Part shown: piece after piece, positions 16,576 to 25,195 of the stretch
Layout of the letters: the number at the start of each line of letters is the position of its first letter
Numbering within the stretch: the first letter of the stretch is position 1
Source of the DNA: Pseudomonas shahriarae
GTDB lineage: Bacteria; Pseudomonadota; Gammaproteobacteria; Pseudomonadales; Pseudomonadaceae
Reading direction: 5' to 3'
Assembly (NCBI RefSeq): GCF_014268455.2
Contig: NZ_CP077085.1
Location: forward strand, 3,947,001-4,011,000
Length of the DNA stretch: 64,000 nucleotides
Program-made: the position numbers and the translations under genes
The notes under the pieces: model-generated
What the model was told of the DNA's origin: nothing
The model's database searches: none
The model's input: only the letters and a program-made list of their open reading frames with translations

Positions 16576-16923
16576 TCAGTCAGGTTCTCGGGGCGACAAT
16601 GCTCCTGATCGAGAACCGCCCAGCAAGGCTTTTATGGCATTGATCAACCCGCTCGTCGTACCCGCAGGCGTCTGCATGGTGGTGGTTGGGACGGCAGTGG
16701 CGCGGTAGGACTGCATGCCTTTGGCGAAGTCATCCGCCGCCGGGGCCTTGAAGGTGTACTGGCCGGAAAAATTCCTTACCCGTTGGGCTTCGGTGCCTTC
16801 CCCTCCCGGCACAGCCTGATTCTGGGCATCGAAAAGTTGTCTCTGCGTCGTGTTTTCGCAAGGTGGAGCAAGAAGGGATTGCGGCAGGCCGGGAGTTTGA
16901 GTTCCAAACGACGTTGAAGTCAT
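16576..16923 (-). CDS. small hypothetical protein in the effector-like cluster
   Basis: A 115-residue protein with a GAGAGGG ribosome-binding site before the ATG. The first 50 residues are Ser/Thr/Gln/Pro-rich and probably disordered (MTSTSFGTQTPGLPQSLL); the second half includes FAKGMQSYRATAVP and a short amphipathic helix GLINAIKALLGG. The composition resembles small type III-secreted or needle/rod-associated proteins, but I recognise no family. It lies between two effector-like genes on the same strand and may be co-expressed with them. Confidence 0.5.
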   Translation of the reverse strand: MTSTSFGTQTPGLPQSLLAPPCENTTQRQLFDAQNQAVPGGEGTEAQRVRNFSGQYTFKAPAADDFAKGMQSYRATAVPTTTMQTPAGTTSGLINAIKALLGGSRSGALSPREPD

Positions 16924-17159
16924 GTCAACACCCTCTCTTTGAGTGAAACTGCCGGCGTCATAAAGGCCGTCAGATACACGTTATGTGGCAAACCGCTGAA
17001 AACAGTTCCTGATCAGCGAAGTGGCAGGCGATAAGTGGACACGTGCAGCCCCAGCCAGAGCGGTCATCCGCAAGACTGGCAACCCTGGTCGAACCGGGAA
17101 ATACCGCGAAAGACTCGCGGCGCTTCCCGGTTGTGTGCTCCCAGTGCAATACCGGCGGT

Positions 17160-18002
17160 TTAATGGGACAACTTCTTCAACCCACGCTTGCTGATTCTGC
17201 CGTCATAGTCGGGGCTAGCAACGTTGTCCATTTGTTGCAGCAAGTTGGAGCGGTTGAAGACCTCCCTCGCCAGGTGGGTGAGTTGGTCCCGATGAGGGTT
17301 ACCTGTCAACGGGCGCTGGGCCCTGGCATTGAGATCGGCGACCTTGATGTCTTTGCTCCAGAAACTGCCTTTGAGCTGATTGAAATTCTTCAGCATGTCC
17401 TTGGCGAGTTGTTCATCGTCCTTGTACTTCAAGGGGTTATCAGAGCGGATGACGTCATAGATGTTTTGACGGCTGATCTGAGCATCCAGCCCCCCCGTAC
17501 GACCATCACGGTCAAGCGCTTTGAGCAGGTCCGGACGCTTCATGATTTCCCTGGCCAGCCGGATGTCCTGATTCTTGTGCGGGTACTTTGTCAGGGGTGT
17601 TTCAGCCTTTGCTTTCAACCCCTGCGGCGTAATGTAGTCCGGGTTTTTCGGATCGTTGAACGCCTTGAAATTATCCAGAAGTTGCTGGGCCAACTGATCA
17701 TGGCTGCGCTTTGAATAGATCGGATCGGGTTGCTGCGGGAAGGGCCTTGGCGGCGGGCTCCCAGGGAGCGGGGGCCTGCCCCCCCGGGCGGCATCGGCCT
17801 GTACGCCGGCGGCGCCTTGTGCCATCGGCTGCGCAGCCGCAAACACCGGCCCAGATTTGCTCTCTGGCCCGTTGAAACTAGGCCCCTTGGCGGCTGGCCC
17901 GGCGGCCGACGCCGCAGCGCCCGTGGTGTTGGCCTCGGCCTCGTGACGCATGGCGTCATTCGGTAGATTGACGACAGGCTGATTGAACGCAGGTACCGAC
18001 AT
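17160..18002 (-). CDS. predicted type III effector-like protein with two HrpK-type modules
   Basis: A 280-residue protein. Residues 1-95 are Ala/Gly/Pro-rich and disordered, typical of a type III secretion signal and chaperone region. Two helical repeats of about 85 residues follow: QLAQQLLDNFKAFNDPKNP to LAREIMKRPDLLKALDRD, then KDDEQLAKDMLKNFNQLKG to LAREVFNRSNLLQQMDN. Each ends with an Asp-rich loop (DRDGRTGGLDAQISRQ; SPDYDGRISKRGLKKL) that looks EF-hand-like. The pattern resembles P. syringae HrpK-type helper proteins; this is from memory of the family, not a search. GGAG precedes the ATG. No type III apparatus genes are in the window. Confidence 0.5.
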   Translation of the reverse strand: MSVPAFNQPVVNLPNDAMRHEAEANTTGAAASAAGPAAKGPSFNGPESKSGPVFAAAQPMAQGAAGVQADAARGGRPPLPGSPPPRPFPQQPDPIYSKRSHDQLAQQLLDNFKAFNDPKNPDYITPQGLKAKAETPLTKYPHKNQDIRLAREIMKRPDLLKALDRDGRTGGLDAQISRQNIYDVIRSDNPLKYKDDEQLAKDMLKNFNQLKGSFWSKDIKVADLNARAQRPLTGNPHRDQLTHLAREVFNRSNLLQQMDNVASPDYDGRISKRGLKKLSH

Positions 18003-18274
18003 AATGTTCTCCAGTGCGGCTTGTTGACACGATGTACCTCACCGTCCGAAGCACCCAGGCGATAAATTGATCACCGGATGTCTGTGCACAGTGGGCTAAT
18101 TGTGTCTGTGGCGGACTGGGGGAGTTCGGTTCCGGAAAGCGACGAAAATCGCCTAAAAAAGGTAGGAAGCCCGCCAACGTCCCCTTCAACCTCGGCTGAA
18201 GGATCGTAAGGAGCAAGAGAAAGGCCAAGAGGAAAAGCGCGTGGAAGGGCGTCAGCAGCGACGCCCCCCATCAA

Positions 18275-18304
18275 TAGAAAAATCGTCGCCGGCAGGCGAC
18301 GATT
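18275..18304 (-). terminator. rho-independent terminator after the TonB receptor gene
   Basis: On the minus strand a ten-base-pair stem AATCGTCGCC/GGCGACGATT with a TGCC loop is followed by TTTC. It starts 6 bases after the receptor stop codon and separates that gene from the effector-like genes downstream. Confidence 0.85.
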
Positions 18305-18309
18305 CCCCG

Positions 18310-20706
18310 TCAGAACCCCACGCTCGCCTGTACAAAGAAGGTGCGTGGCTCACCCAGGTAAATCCCGGCGTTGTTGTCGCTGGAACGGGTGAAGTGCTGC
18401 TGGTCAAACACGTTTTTCACCCCAACACCCAACTTCAGGTTCGACAGTTGCGGGCCGAAGTCATAGCCACTGCGCACATTGACGGAAACATACCCCGGGA
18501 TATCCCCGTACTGGCCGTCGGCGGTCGGTTCGGTGATATAGGTGTTGGTGGTGCCTGGCGCGCGCTGGCCGGACTGGGCATACGCGTCCAGGTTATGGGT
18601 CCAGTGATTGACGGCATAACGCAGCCCCAGGGTCGCCACTTGCCGGGAGTACAACGGCAGGTCACGGCCCTTGAACGCCACATCACCTTCAGCGGTCGCC
18701 TTGGTGTAGGTAAAGCCGGCATTGGCACTCAGGCCCTCCAGACGTGGGTCGAGGTCGGCCAGGTCGTAATGGGCCGAAGCTTCGATACCCGTGTGTTTGG
18801 TCGCGCCCAGGTTGGTCCAGCCCACGTCATTGCTGACGTATTGCAACTCATCGGAGAAGTCGATGTAAAACAGCGTCACTTCGCCGCCCCAGACGTTGTC
18901 GTTGTAGCGGGTGCCGATCTCGTAGGTCTTGGCCTTTTCCGGTTGCAGGCCGTTGGCCGTCTGGTCGCCATTTCCGCCCTGGCCCAGCTGGAAATACTGC
19001 AGGCTGCCGAAGGATGTTTCATAGTTGGCGAACAGCTTCCAGGCATCGGACACGTGGTACATCACGCTCAGCGCCGGCAACGGTTCGTTGTTCTTGATCG
19101 CGCGGTGCTTCTCCTGGGTGCGGGAACCATTGAGCGCCACCACCGGGCGGTCATGCCATTGGGTGCGAATGCTTTCAAAGCGGATACCGGGGGTAATCGT
19201 CCACTTGCCCACGTCGATCTTGTCATCAATATAGAACGCGTTGGCCTCAGTGCCACCGGTGCGGTCCTGGTACACATGGCCGTCACTCTGGCCACCCGGC
19301 GTCGGCACGTTGTTGATCAGGTTGAGACTGGTGGCCTGCTCGTGCATGCCTTCTTTCAAGTAGCGATAGCCGATACTGGCTTCCTGGGTGGTCGGGCCCA
19401 GCTCGAACACATGGGACACCCGTGGCTCGATGCCGAACGTGTAGTAGGTCCGCGGGTAGGAGCTGAGGGTTTTCAGGTCACGGTTGGCGATGTTGCTGCC
19501 CCGGAAACTGTCGGAATAATAGGTCAGCACTTCGGCCTGGGTGCGGTCGTCGATCTGGCGGATGTACTTGAAGGACACATCCTTGCGCCGGCCGCTGAAG
19601 TTGTCCCAGTCGCGCACCGACTGGTAAGGGTTGGCGTCGAACTGCTTCTGGGTCAGGCCGCCGGGCATATCGGCGCTGGCGTCGTAGTAATGGAAATTGA
19701 GGGTGAAATCGTCTTGATCGGTCGGCGCCCAGTGGGTCTTGAGGATCACATCGTCAATGTCGTTACCGTTGTTGCTGTCGCGATAACCGTTGCCATTGAC
19801 CCCGGAATACAGGAGCGCCATGCCAATGCCGTTGTCTGCGGTGCCGCCGATAAATGCGTTGTCGACATGTTTCCAGCCGCCATGGGACGAGGTCTGCAGG
19901 GTGGTGCCGACCTCACCGGAAAAGGTCTCGGGGATCGCCCGGGTCACGAAGTTGATCACGCCGCCGACGTTCTGTGGGCCATACCGCACGGAACCGGCGC
20001 CGCGTACCACGTCGATGCTCTCCAGGTTACCGGCGGAAATCGGTGCCATCGACAACTGGGGCTGGCCATAGGGTGCGAACGCCGCAGGAATGCCGTCGAT
20101 CAACACTGTGGAGCGCGGCGACAAGCGCGATGTCAGGCCGCGTACGCCGACGTTGAGGGAAATATCGCTGCCACCGGTACCGTTGGATTCCTGCACCTGC
20201 ACCCCAGGCACCCGGCGCAGCACGTCACCGACGTTCATCGCGCCCTGCTCTACCATAGCCTCGCGCCGGATCACGGTACGCGCGCCGGGATGGTTCTGCA
20301 CCACTTCGGCGTTGGCATCGCCCAGCCAGTCGCCCACCACCTGGATCGAGGTCGCGCCAAGTTCCAGGGGTGAACCGGCTTCACCGGTGCCAGTGGCGAG
20401 GGGATGCAATGTCACCGAGCCCGAGTCGATCTGGTAGTCCAGGCCGCTGCCTTGCAGCAACTGGCGCAGGGCCTGCTCCGGCGACAGGTTGCCATCGACG
20501 GCCGGGGCTTGTTTGCCGGCCACCATCTGCGGGCTGAAAAACACTTGCAGTGAGGTTTGCTGGCCCAATTGGCTCAGTGCCGCCCCCAGTGGCTGGGCCT
20601 TGATGTGGATGGCATCGTCGGCATAGGCCGCAGTACTGATCGCCAGGGCCAGGGCCAATGGCGCCCAGCGGGCAGTTTTATTGTTGTTCGCAGCGAGTTT
20701 TGTCAC
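18310..20706 (-). CDS. fecA: FecA-type TonB-dependent receptor with signalling domain
   Basis: A 798-residue outer-membrane receptor. After a signal peptide (APLALALAISTAAYA), an STN signalling domain (AIHIKAQPLGAALSQLGQQTSLQVFFSP) that contacts FecR covers about residues 30-105. The plug follows (ALRRVPGV-type DVLRRVPGVQVQ, RGLTSRL, VLIDGIP, ESIDVVRGAGSVRYGPQNVGGVINFVTR), then a 22-strand barrel ending in Phe. Similarity is to ferric citrate receptors, but the ligand is not proven. GTG at 20706 is the preferred start, giving a compact signal peptide; an in-frame TTG lies at 20760. It is downstream of fecI and fecR on the same strand, the usual cell-surface signalling arrangement. Confidence 0.88.
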   Translation of the reverse strand: MTKLAANNNKTARWAPLALALAISTAAYADDAIHIKAQPLGAALSQLGQQTSLQVFFSPQMVAGKQAPAVDGNLSPEQALRQLLQGSGLDYQIDSGSVTLHPLATGTGEAGSPLELGATSIQVVGDWLGDANAEVVQNHPGARTVIRREAMVEQGAMNVGDVLRRVPGVQVQESNGTGGSDISLNVGVRGLTSRLSPRSTVLIDGIPAAFAPYGQPQLSMAPISAGNLESIDVVRGAGSVRYGPQNVGGVINFVTRAIPETFSGEVGTTLQTSSHGGWKHVDNAFIGGTADNGIGMALLYSGVNGNGYRDSNNGNDIDDVILKTHWAPTDQDDFTLNFHYYDASADMPGGLTQKQFDANPYQSVRDWDNFSGRRKDVSFKYIRQIDDRTQAEVLTYYSDSFRGSNIANRDLKTLSSYPRTYYTFGIEPRVSHVFELGPTTQEASIGYRYLKEGMHEQATSLNLINNVPTPGGQSDGHVYQDRTGGTEANAFYIDDKIDVGKWTITPGIRFESIRTQWHDRPVVALNGSRTQEKHRAIKNNEPLPALSVMYHVSDAWKLFANYETSFGSLQYFQLGQGGNGDQTANGLQPEKAKTYEIGTRYNDNVWGGEVTLFYIDFSDELQYVSNDVGWTNLGATKHTGIEASAHYDLADLDPRLEGLSANAGFTYTKATAEGDVAFKGRDLPLYSRQVATLGLRYAVNHWTHNLDAYAQSGQRAPGTTNTYITEPTADGQYGDIPGYVSVNVRSGYDFGPQLSNLKLGVGVKNVFDQQHFTRSSDNNAGIYLGEPRTFFVQASVGF

Positions 20707-20790
20707 GTCGTAATCCCAAGAAAGCGCGGCTGTTAATGCAAACCAGTTGCAGTTGGACAAGAAGACGAAGAACTCGGAAAAAACCTGAAC

Positions 20791-21795
20791 CTAGCGTGAA
20801 ATTATTTCCTGGCTACCGTCGGGCAGCGTGCGCAGAGCCACCGGCAGAATGTGCGGCAGGGCCTTGAGCAAGGCATCGGTGTCATCGGATTTGAACACGC
20901 TGGTCAGGCGCAACTCGCTGGCGGCAGCGCTGACCCGCAAGGGTTTTTCGCGGTAGCGCGAGACTTCCCGGGCCACCTCGGCCAGGCTGGCATCGTTGAA
21001 CACCAGCTTGCCGGTCTGCCAGGCCAGCAGTGCCTGGGCGTTGACCGGGCGGGCCGCCGCGACCGCGCCCTGAAGGTCGATCGAGGTACCGAGGCCGGCG
21101 GTCAGGGTGACCGCTGGCTGGGCAGCCTGCCCTTGCACCTTGACCGTTCCGGCCTCGACCACCACGCGGGTCTGGTCATCGTCGCGGCGCACGTCAAACC
21201 GGGTCCCGGTGACCGTCACCTGCCCTGCCCCGGCCTGCACCACAAAAGGCCGGTGGGTGTCGTGCTCAACGCTGAACAGCGCTTCACCCTGCTTGAGTTC
21301 GATCCCACGCCGGCCCTTTTCGTAATGCACCGCCACCACGCTACGGCTGTTGAGGTCCATCAGCGAGCCATCCGGCAGCGCCACCTGTCGACGCTCGCCC
21401 AACCCGGTGCTGAATTCCGCATCATAGCCGCCCGGGTGGTCCAGGCCACTGAACAACCCAAGGCCGACGGCCACCGCCAACACGCTGGCCGCCATGGCAT
21501 AGCCCACGGCCCCGCGACGCTTGCGCGGCACAGGCGTATCGAGCAGGGCCTGCAAACGCACCTTGGGCAGCAGGTCGGCGGCGCTCCACAGCCCCTGCAG
21601 CACCTCGAACTCATACTGGTGCGCGGGATGCTCCCTACACCAACTGTCAAAAAGACCCTGGTCCTCAACGCTCAGGGGCGGGTCCTGCAGACGCACAAAC
21701 CACTGCGCCGCCTCGTCGCGCACCGTTGCGCTGCCACAGGCACACTCGCGGGTATCCATCATGGAAGGTCCTGTTTCAAAGCGGGCATTGGTCAT
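20791..21795 (-). CDS. fecR: FecR-type anti-sigma/transmembrane signal transducer
   Basis: A 334-residue inner-membrane protein. The N-terminal cytoplasmic FecR domain (EAAQWFVRLQDPPLSVEDQGLFDSWC) binds the sigma factor. A single transmembrane segment lies near residues 97-116 (AMAASVLAVAVGLGLFSG). The periplasmic FecR domain includes GERRQVALPDGSLMDLNSRS and GEALFSVEHDTHRPFVVQAGAG. The C-terminal LVFNDASLAEVAREVSRY segment is the STN-like contact to the receptor. The start overlaps the sigma factor stop by four bases (ATGA). Confidence 0.92.
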   Translation of the reverse strand: MTNARFETGPSMMDTRECACGSATVRDEAAQWFVRLQDPPLSVEDQGLFDSWCREHPAHQYEFEVLQGLWSAADLLPKVRLQALLDTPVPRKRRGAVGYAMAASVLAVAVGLGLFSGLDHPGGYDAEFSTGLGERRQVALPDGSLMDLNSRSVVAVHYEKGRRGIELKQGEALFSVEHDTHRPFVVQAGAGQVTVTGTRFDVRRDDDQTRVVVEAGTVKVQGQAAQPAVTLTAGLGTSIDLQGAVAAARPVNAQALLAWQTGKLVFNDASLAEVAREVSRYREKPLRVSAAASELRLTSVFKSDDTDALLKALPHILPVALRTLPDGSQEIISR

Positions 21796-22292
21796 GGGGC
21801 CAGCGCATCCAGGCGCTCGCGCAGATGCCGCAGGGTGCGGATCATATACTTTTCCACCATGTTTTTAGAAAGCCCCAGGCGCTCGGCGATTTCCTGTTGG
21901 GTCATGCCTTCGATTTTTTGCCAGATGAAAATCCTGCGGCAATTGAGGGGCAATTCGGCCAGGGCCCGCTCGATGGAGTCCGCCAACTGGACGGCGTGCA
22001 TGAAATGCTCCGGGTCGCCACTGTGCGGCGCACTCTGGTCAAGGCCTTGCAGTTCCAGTGCTTCGCGCCGGTCTGCACGCCGATAGGCATCCACCGCGAT
22101 ATTGCGCGCCGTCTGGTGCAAATAGGCACGCGGCTGCTCGACCCGCGCCGACTTGGACTCCAATACCCGCACAAACGTATCGTGGGCCAGGTCCTCGGCC
22201 TGCTGGCGATTGCGCAAGCGACGCGTCCAGGTCCCGACCAACTCTTCGTAGTACGCGAAAAAGCCTGGTCTGCGGGGCGGCTGGGGAGTCAT
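21792..22292 (-). CDS. fecI: FecI-type ECF sigma factor
   Basis: A 166-residue extracytoplasmic-function sigma factor. Region 2 is near residues 10-75 (AEDLAHDTFVRVLES, QPRAYLHQTARNIAVDAYRR) and region 4 near 105-160 (ALAELPLNCRRIFIWQKIEGMTQQEIAERLGLSKNMVEKYM). Such factors are activated by FecR when the receptor is loaded, and transcribe the receptor gene. No convincing Fur box was found upstream by eye, although iron control would be expected. Confidence 0.92.
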   Translation of the reverse strand: MTPQPPRRPGFFAYYEELVGTWTRRLRNRQQAEDLAHDTFVRVLESKSARVEQPRAYLHQTARNIAVDAYRRADRREALELQGLDQSAPHSGDPEHFMHAVQLADSIERALAELPLNCRRIFIWQKIEGMTQQEIAERLGLSKNMVEKYMIRTLRHLRERLDALAP

Positions 22293-22430
22293 CGACGGTG
22301 CACTGGGTAGGCGGGGCGTGAATAGTAATGCTTCCTATTAACGAGAGCAATTACTGACCGTCGCCCTGGCTGCGATTGCCGCCAACGCCGATCAGTTATG
22401 GTGAGAATCCAACAAACACCGGTAAACCCG

Positions 22431-22538
22431 GTGGGAGCTGTCGAGCCCCTGCGAGGCTGCGATGGCGTCGGCACTGCTTACATTGATGTTGGCTGATCCA
22501 CCGCTATCGCAGCCTCGCAGGGGCTCGACAGCTCCCAC
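22431..22538. repeat. perfect 33-bp inverted repeat (REPIN-like hairpin)
   Basis: Arms 22431-22463 and 22506-22538 are exactly complementary (beginning GTGGGAGCTGTCGAGCCCC), with a 42-base loop. It belongs to the Pseudomonas REP-type intergenic hairpins but to a different sequence class from the GCGGGCTTG(C/T)-type copies elsewhere in this window. Confidence 0.85.
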
Positions 22539-22568
22539 CTTTGATTTTCACGAACGTTGACATTGCGC

Positions 22569-23435
22569 TCACTTAACTAACCGTTGATGCATCCACGTTG
22601 CGACGGTTACATCATCAAGGTAGCCCGCAATACCATGCCGATTGGCCATATGGTTACTCACGCCCTTGAAGTTCTCGATACCGGGTGTGATGTTCCAGCG
22701 GGTAGAGTCCAGTGGATACAACGCCACCGCATCGCCCGGATCATAGGCATTGAACCACTGCTGCACACCCGCAGGCATCGACAATGCAGGGGGGGTGAGC
22801 ATTTCGCGCACGGTGTTCAGGCCCAGGGGCGAGCCCACCGTCACCAACCCCAGCACATTGGCGCGACGCCCAAGCTCCTGCAATGCCCGGTACGCAACAA
22901 TCGACCCCAAGGAGTGTGCCACCACCACACAAGGCTCATCTGCAATGGCAGCCTTTACGATGGCGGTAATGCGATCCGACACGGCGGGGTAAGTCAGATA
23001 GAGATAGACATCGCGCGTGAACCGATCAAGAGCGGCTTCACCCAGGGCGGTACGCTGATCCACTGCACGTAACAGCGCCTGGACCCAGGGTGAACTGCCA
23101 AGGCCCTTCTCGGTGCTGTGCTCATCGAGAAACGCCTGGATCTGCGCGTCGGTCATGCCATTGGCGGTCGCGATGTCCTGCAAAAATCTGCCACGAAAAT
23201 CATCCTGCGCCTGTTCATCGCCCCGCAGGCGCACCCCACGCGCCAGCGGGGTGCTGAGGGCGCGCGTCAGTTCATCCAGTTCATCGGCGTAAAACGCCAT
23301 CGTCACAGACAGCCCTTCGGGGCGTGGAAGACCTGCCTCCCCCCAGCCGATATACAGCGAGTCCAGCCACAATTTTTCCAGGGTTTCCCGGGTGCTTCCC
23401 TGTTGGTCACGCCCGTGGATAAATACCAGCTTCAC
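22569..23435 (-). CDS. alpha/beta hydrolase coupled to a caspase-like gene
   Basis: A 288-residue serine hydrolase. The protein starts KLVFIHGRDQQG (oxyanion-type strand) and has nucleophile Ser175 in VVVAHSLGSIVAYRAL. A likely acid is Asp in AYDPGDAVAL and a likely base His in GVSNHMANRHGI, all in family order. A GTG start at 23435 overlaps the caspase-like stop (GTGA); a longer start at 23498 would overlap by 67 bases. The tight coupling suggests the two proteins act together. The hydrolase may be a lipase or esterase; its substrate is unknown. Confidence 0.7.
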   Translation of the reverse strand: MKLVFIHGRDQQGSTRETLEKLWLDSLYIGWGEAGLPRPEGLSVTMAFYADELDELTRALSTPLARGVRLRGDEQAQDDFRGRFLQDIATANGMTDAQIQAFLDEHSTEKGLGSSPWVQALLRAVDQRTALGEAALDRFTRDVYLYLTYPAVSDRITAIVKAAIADEPCVVVAHSLGSIVAYRALQELGRRANVLGLVTVGSPLGLNTVREMLTPPALSMPAGVQQWFNAYDPGDAVALYPLDSTRWNITPGIENFKGVSNHMANRHGIAGYLDDVTVATWMHQRLVK

Positions 23436-25144
23436 AGAAAATACCCCGAAAAATGTCGTTCCAGTATCGCCGAGCCCTTCTTGGAAAAGGTCGTCCACAG
23501 TGAAGGTTCAAGATGGCGTCCGGCCTCCAGGAGGAAAGAGGGCATCAATTGCTTCATCTCCCCCAGCAATGACCACCCCTGCGACAGCATTGGCACGCCG
23601 GGCAGGTAGTCCAAGATAACCTGCTCCCTCCGGCCGCCCGCCATGGCGAGCATGGCCACATCAAAAGGAATCAGCTGACGGTCGGCCTGCATAAAGCGGT
23701 AAATACTCCTGATGCCGTTCAAATCTCCCGCCTGGTGGTAGGCATAGGCCGCATAAATGCCCAAGGTCGGGTCCATGCGTTTGAGCAGGCGCAGATATCG
23801 GGCAGAGTCCCAAGCCAGCGTTGCCTGGGGCAAACGAAAGCTGCCCTGGCGCGCGGCTACGGCCACATAGGCGCGACGCATCTCCAGTTCCTCTCCCAGA
23901 TATTCATAGTCGTTATGGGGGTCTCGCATGGCCGACGGGGTGTAGTTGATCGTGACGATGCGGCCGCCCTCAACAATCAATGTGCCAACAAAACCGGGCA
24001 TGGCGGCCACCAAAGTGCTCGTACCGTTCTTAAAGCGCAGGTACAACGTGCGCGCCGCCTCGCCACGGATCTCAATGCTCGGCCCATCGATCCCGCGCCA
24101 TGTCTTCTGGTCCTGCCCAATCTCGCAAATCAGAGCGATCTCGCCGCCAATCACGTGGAACCCTGTCTGCATACCCGTCTCACGGTTATCCATGGCTGCC
24201 ACAAGGCGCCGCATCTCGGTATTCAATACCCGCTTGGGAAGAGGCTTGCCCCATCTGGGACGCATCAAATGCTCCTGACGCCACTCCAGGCTTCCCCGCG
24301 CAGCGGCAGGTTCAGTCAAGTCGGGTGGTGAGTGAGGTCCCTCTGCTGCAGCCCCCCCGGCACCATGCTCAATCGTGGCCAGAAACTTGGGCAACGCCGA
24401 CTCCACCCGCGACTCCGGCCGTTGGGAAAGAGCGATGGAAACTCTTTGCGCTGCTTGGGGAATGGCGTGTGCCAGATGCTGTTTGAGTGGACGCGAAGCA
24501 ACCACTTGCTGCGGCGCACCGCCCTCGGTCATCACAGTTTCGATAACCGTTTGAACGTCGCCGCGCAAAGCAGTGAGCATGCATTCGGTCAACAGCCCAC
24601 AGTGACGCTCATTGGCATCATCCGCCGGTACCTCCAGCGCGGGGTCACCAGGCAACGCTGCATAAAACACATCCACTTCCGGGGGCGTGTTGTTAGAGCG
24701 ATAAGCAGGAAATATCCGGTAGCCGTCGACCATGCTCACCTGAAGGGTTCCCGCCAGCGACCGGCATGCATCCGAAATGATCACAACGTGTTCGATACCA
24801 CACTGACGCGCCAGGCTGATCGAGCCATTGACGTTGATGGCATGGTTGGGATTCCTGCCCACCTCGGACAATAGCCACAACTCACAATCCGGGGCTCTCA
24901 ATACACCATGGCCGGAAAAGAACACCACCAGTTGAGAGTACGTCCTGCTCTCCACGATCTTACTGATCGCCTCGAATATCTCCTCAGGCCCCACGACCTT
25001 GCCGTCAGCATCGGAAAAAACAGTGGTCTCGAAACCTTGCTCCCTACCCCATTCCCCCACCTGCTCAGCCCCAGAGGCCGCGCCACGCAGTGCAGGGAAA
25101 TGGCCGGCGCGGTCGACGCCGATTGCGATTAATGCTTTTTTCAT
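23432..25144 (-). CDS. caspase-like (peptidase C14) protein
   Basis: A 570-residue protein. Residues 1-230 form a caspase-like domain (LIAIGVDRAGHFPALRGAASGAEQVGEW), with catalytic His79 in VVFFSGHGV and Cys127 in IISDACRS. The rest has no membrane segment or secretion signal: a beta-rich stretch (residues about 300-420) and a helical C-terminus (LLKRMDPTLGIYAAYAYHQAGDLNGIRSIYRFMQ) that may be a sensor. Prokaryotic caspase homologues are often the killing or processing part of defence or programmed cell death systems. GGAGAGAG precedes the ATG. It is coupled to the downstream hydrolase. Confidence 0.75.
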   Translation of the reverse strand: MKKALIAIGVDRAGHFPALRGAASGAEQVGEWGREQGFETTVFSDADGKVVGPEEIFEAISKIVESRTYSQLVVFFSGHGVLRAPDCELWLLSEVGRNPNHAINVNGSISLARQCGIEHVVIISDACRSLAGTLQVSMVDGYRIFPAYRSNNTPPEVDVFYAALPGDPALEVPADDANERHCGLLTECMLTALRGDVQTVIETVMTEGGAPQQVVASRPLKQHLAHAIPQAAQRVSIALSQRPESRVESALPKFLATIEHGAGGAAAEGPHSPPDLTEPAAARGSLEWRQEHLMRPRWGKPLPKRVLNTEMRRLVAAMDNRETGMQTGFHVIGGEIALICEIGQDQKTWRGIDGPSIEIRGEAARTLYLRFKNGTSTLVAAMPGFVGTLIVEGGRIVTINYTPSAMRDPHNDYEYLGEELEMRRAYVAVAARQGSFRLPQATLAWDSARYLRLLKRMDPTLGIYAAYAYHQAGDLNGIRSIYRFMQADRQLIPFDVAMLAMAGGRREQVILDYLPGVPMLSQGWSLLGEMKQLMPSFLLEAGRHLEPSLWTTFSKKGSAILERHFSGYFL

Positions 25145-25195
25145 AGGTCTCTCTCCATGATGACACTATGCCATCCAGCCCCTCGCAGCCTCAAC

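Noticed and set aside
18241..20373. A very long open frame on the plus strand opposite the FecA-type receptor gene
   Set aside because: It is the mirror of a high-G+C coding region; codon use and predicted protein (Val/Gly/His-rich, no domain) are not gene-like, and the opposite strand holds a clear receptor with signal peptide and motifs.
22293..22430. Possible Fur box upstream of the fecI-type gene
   Set aside because: The best 19-base window matches only about ten positions of the Fur consensus, too weak to call.
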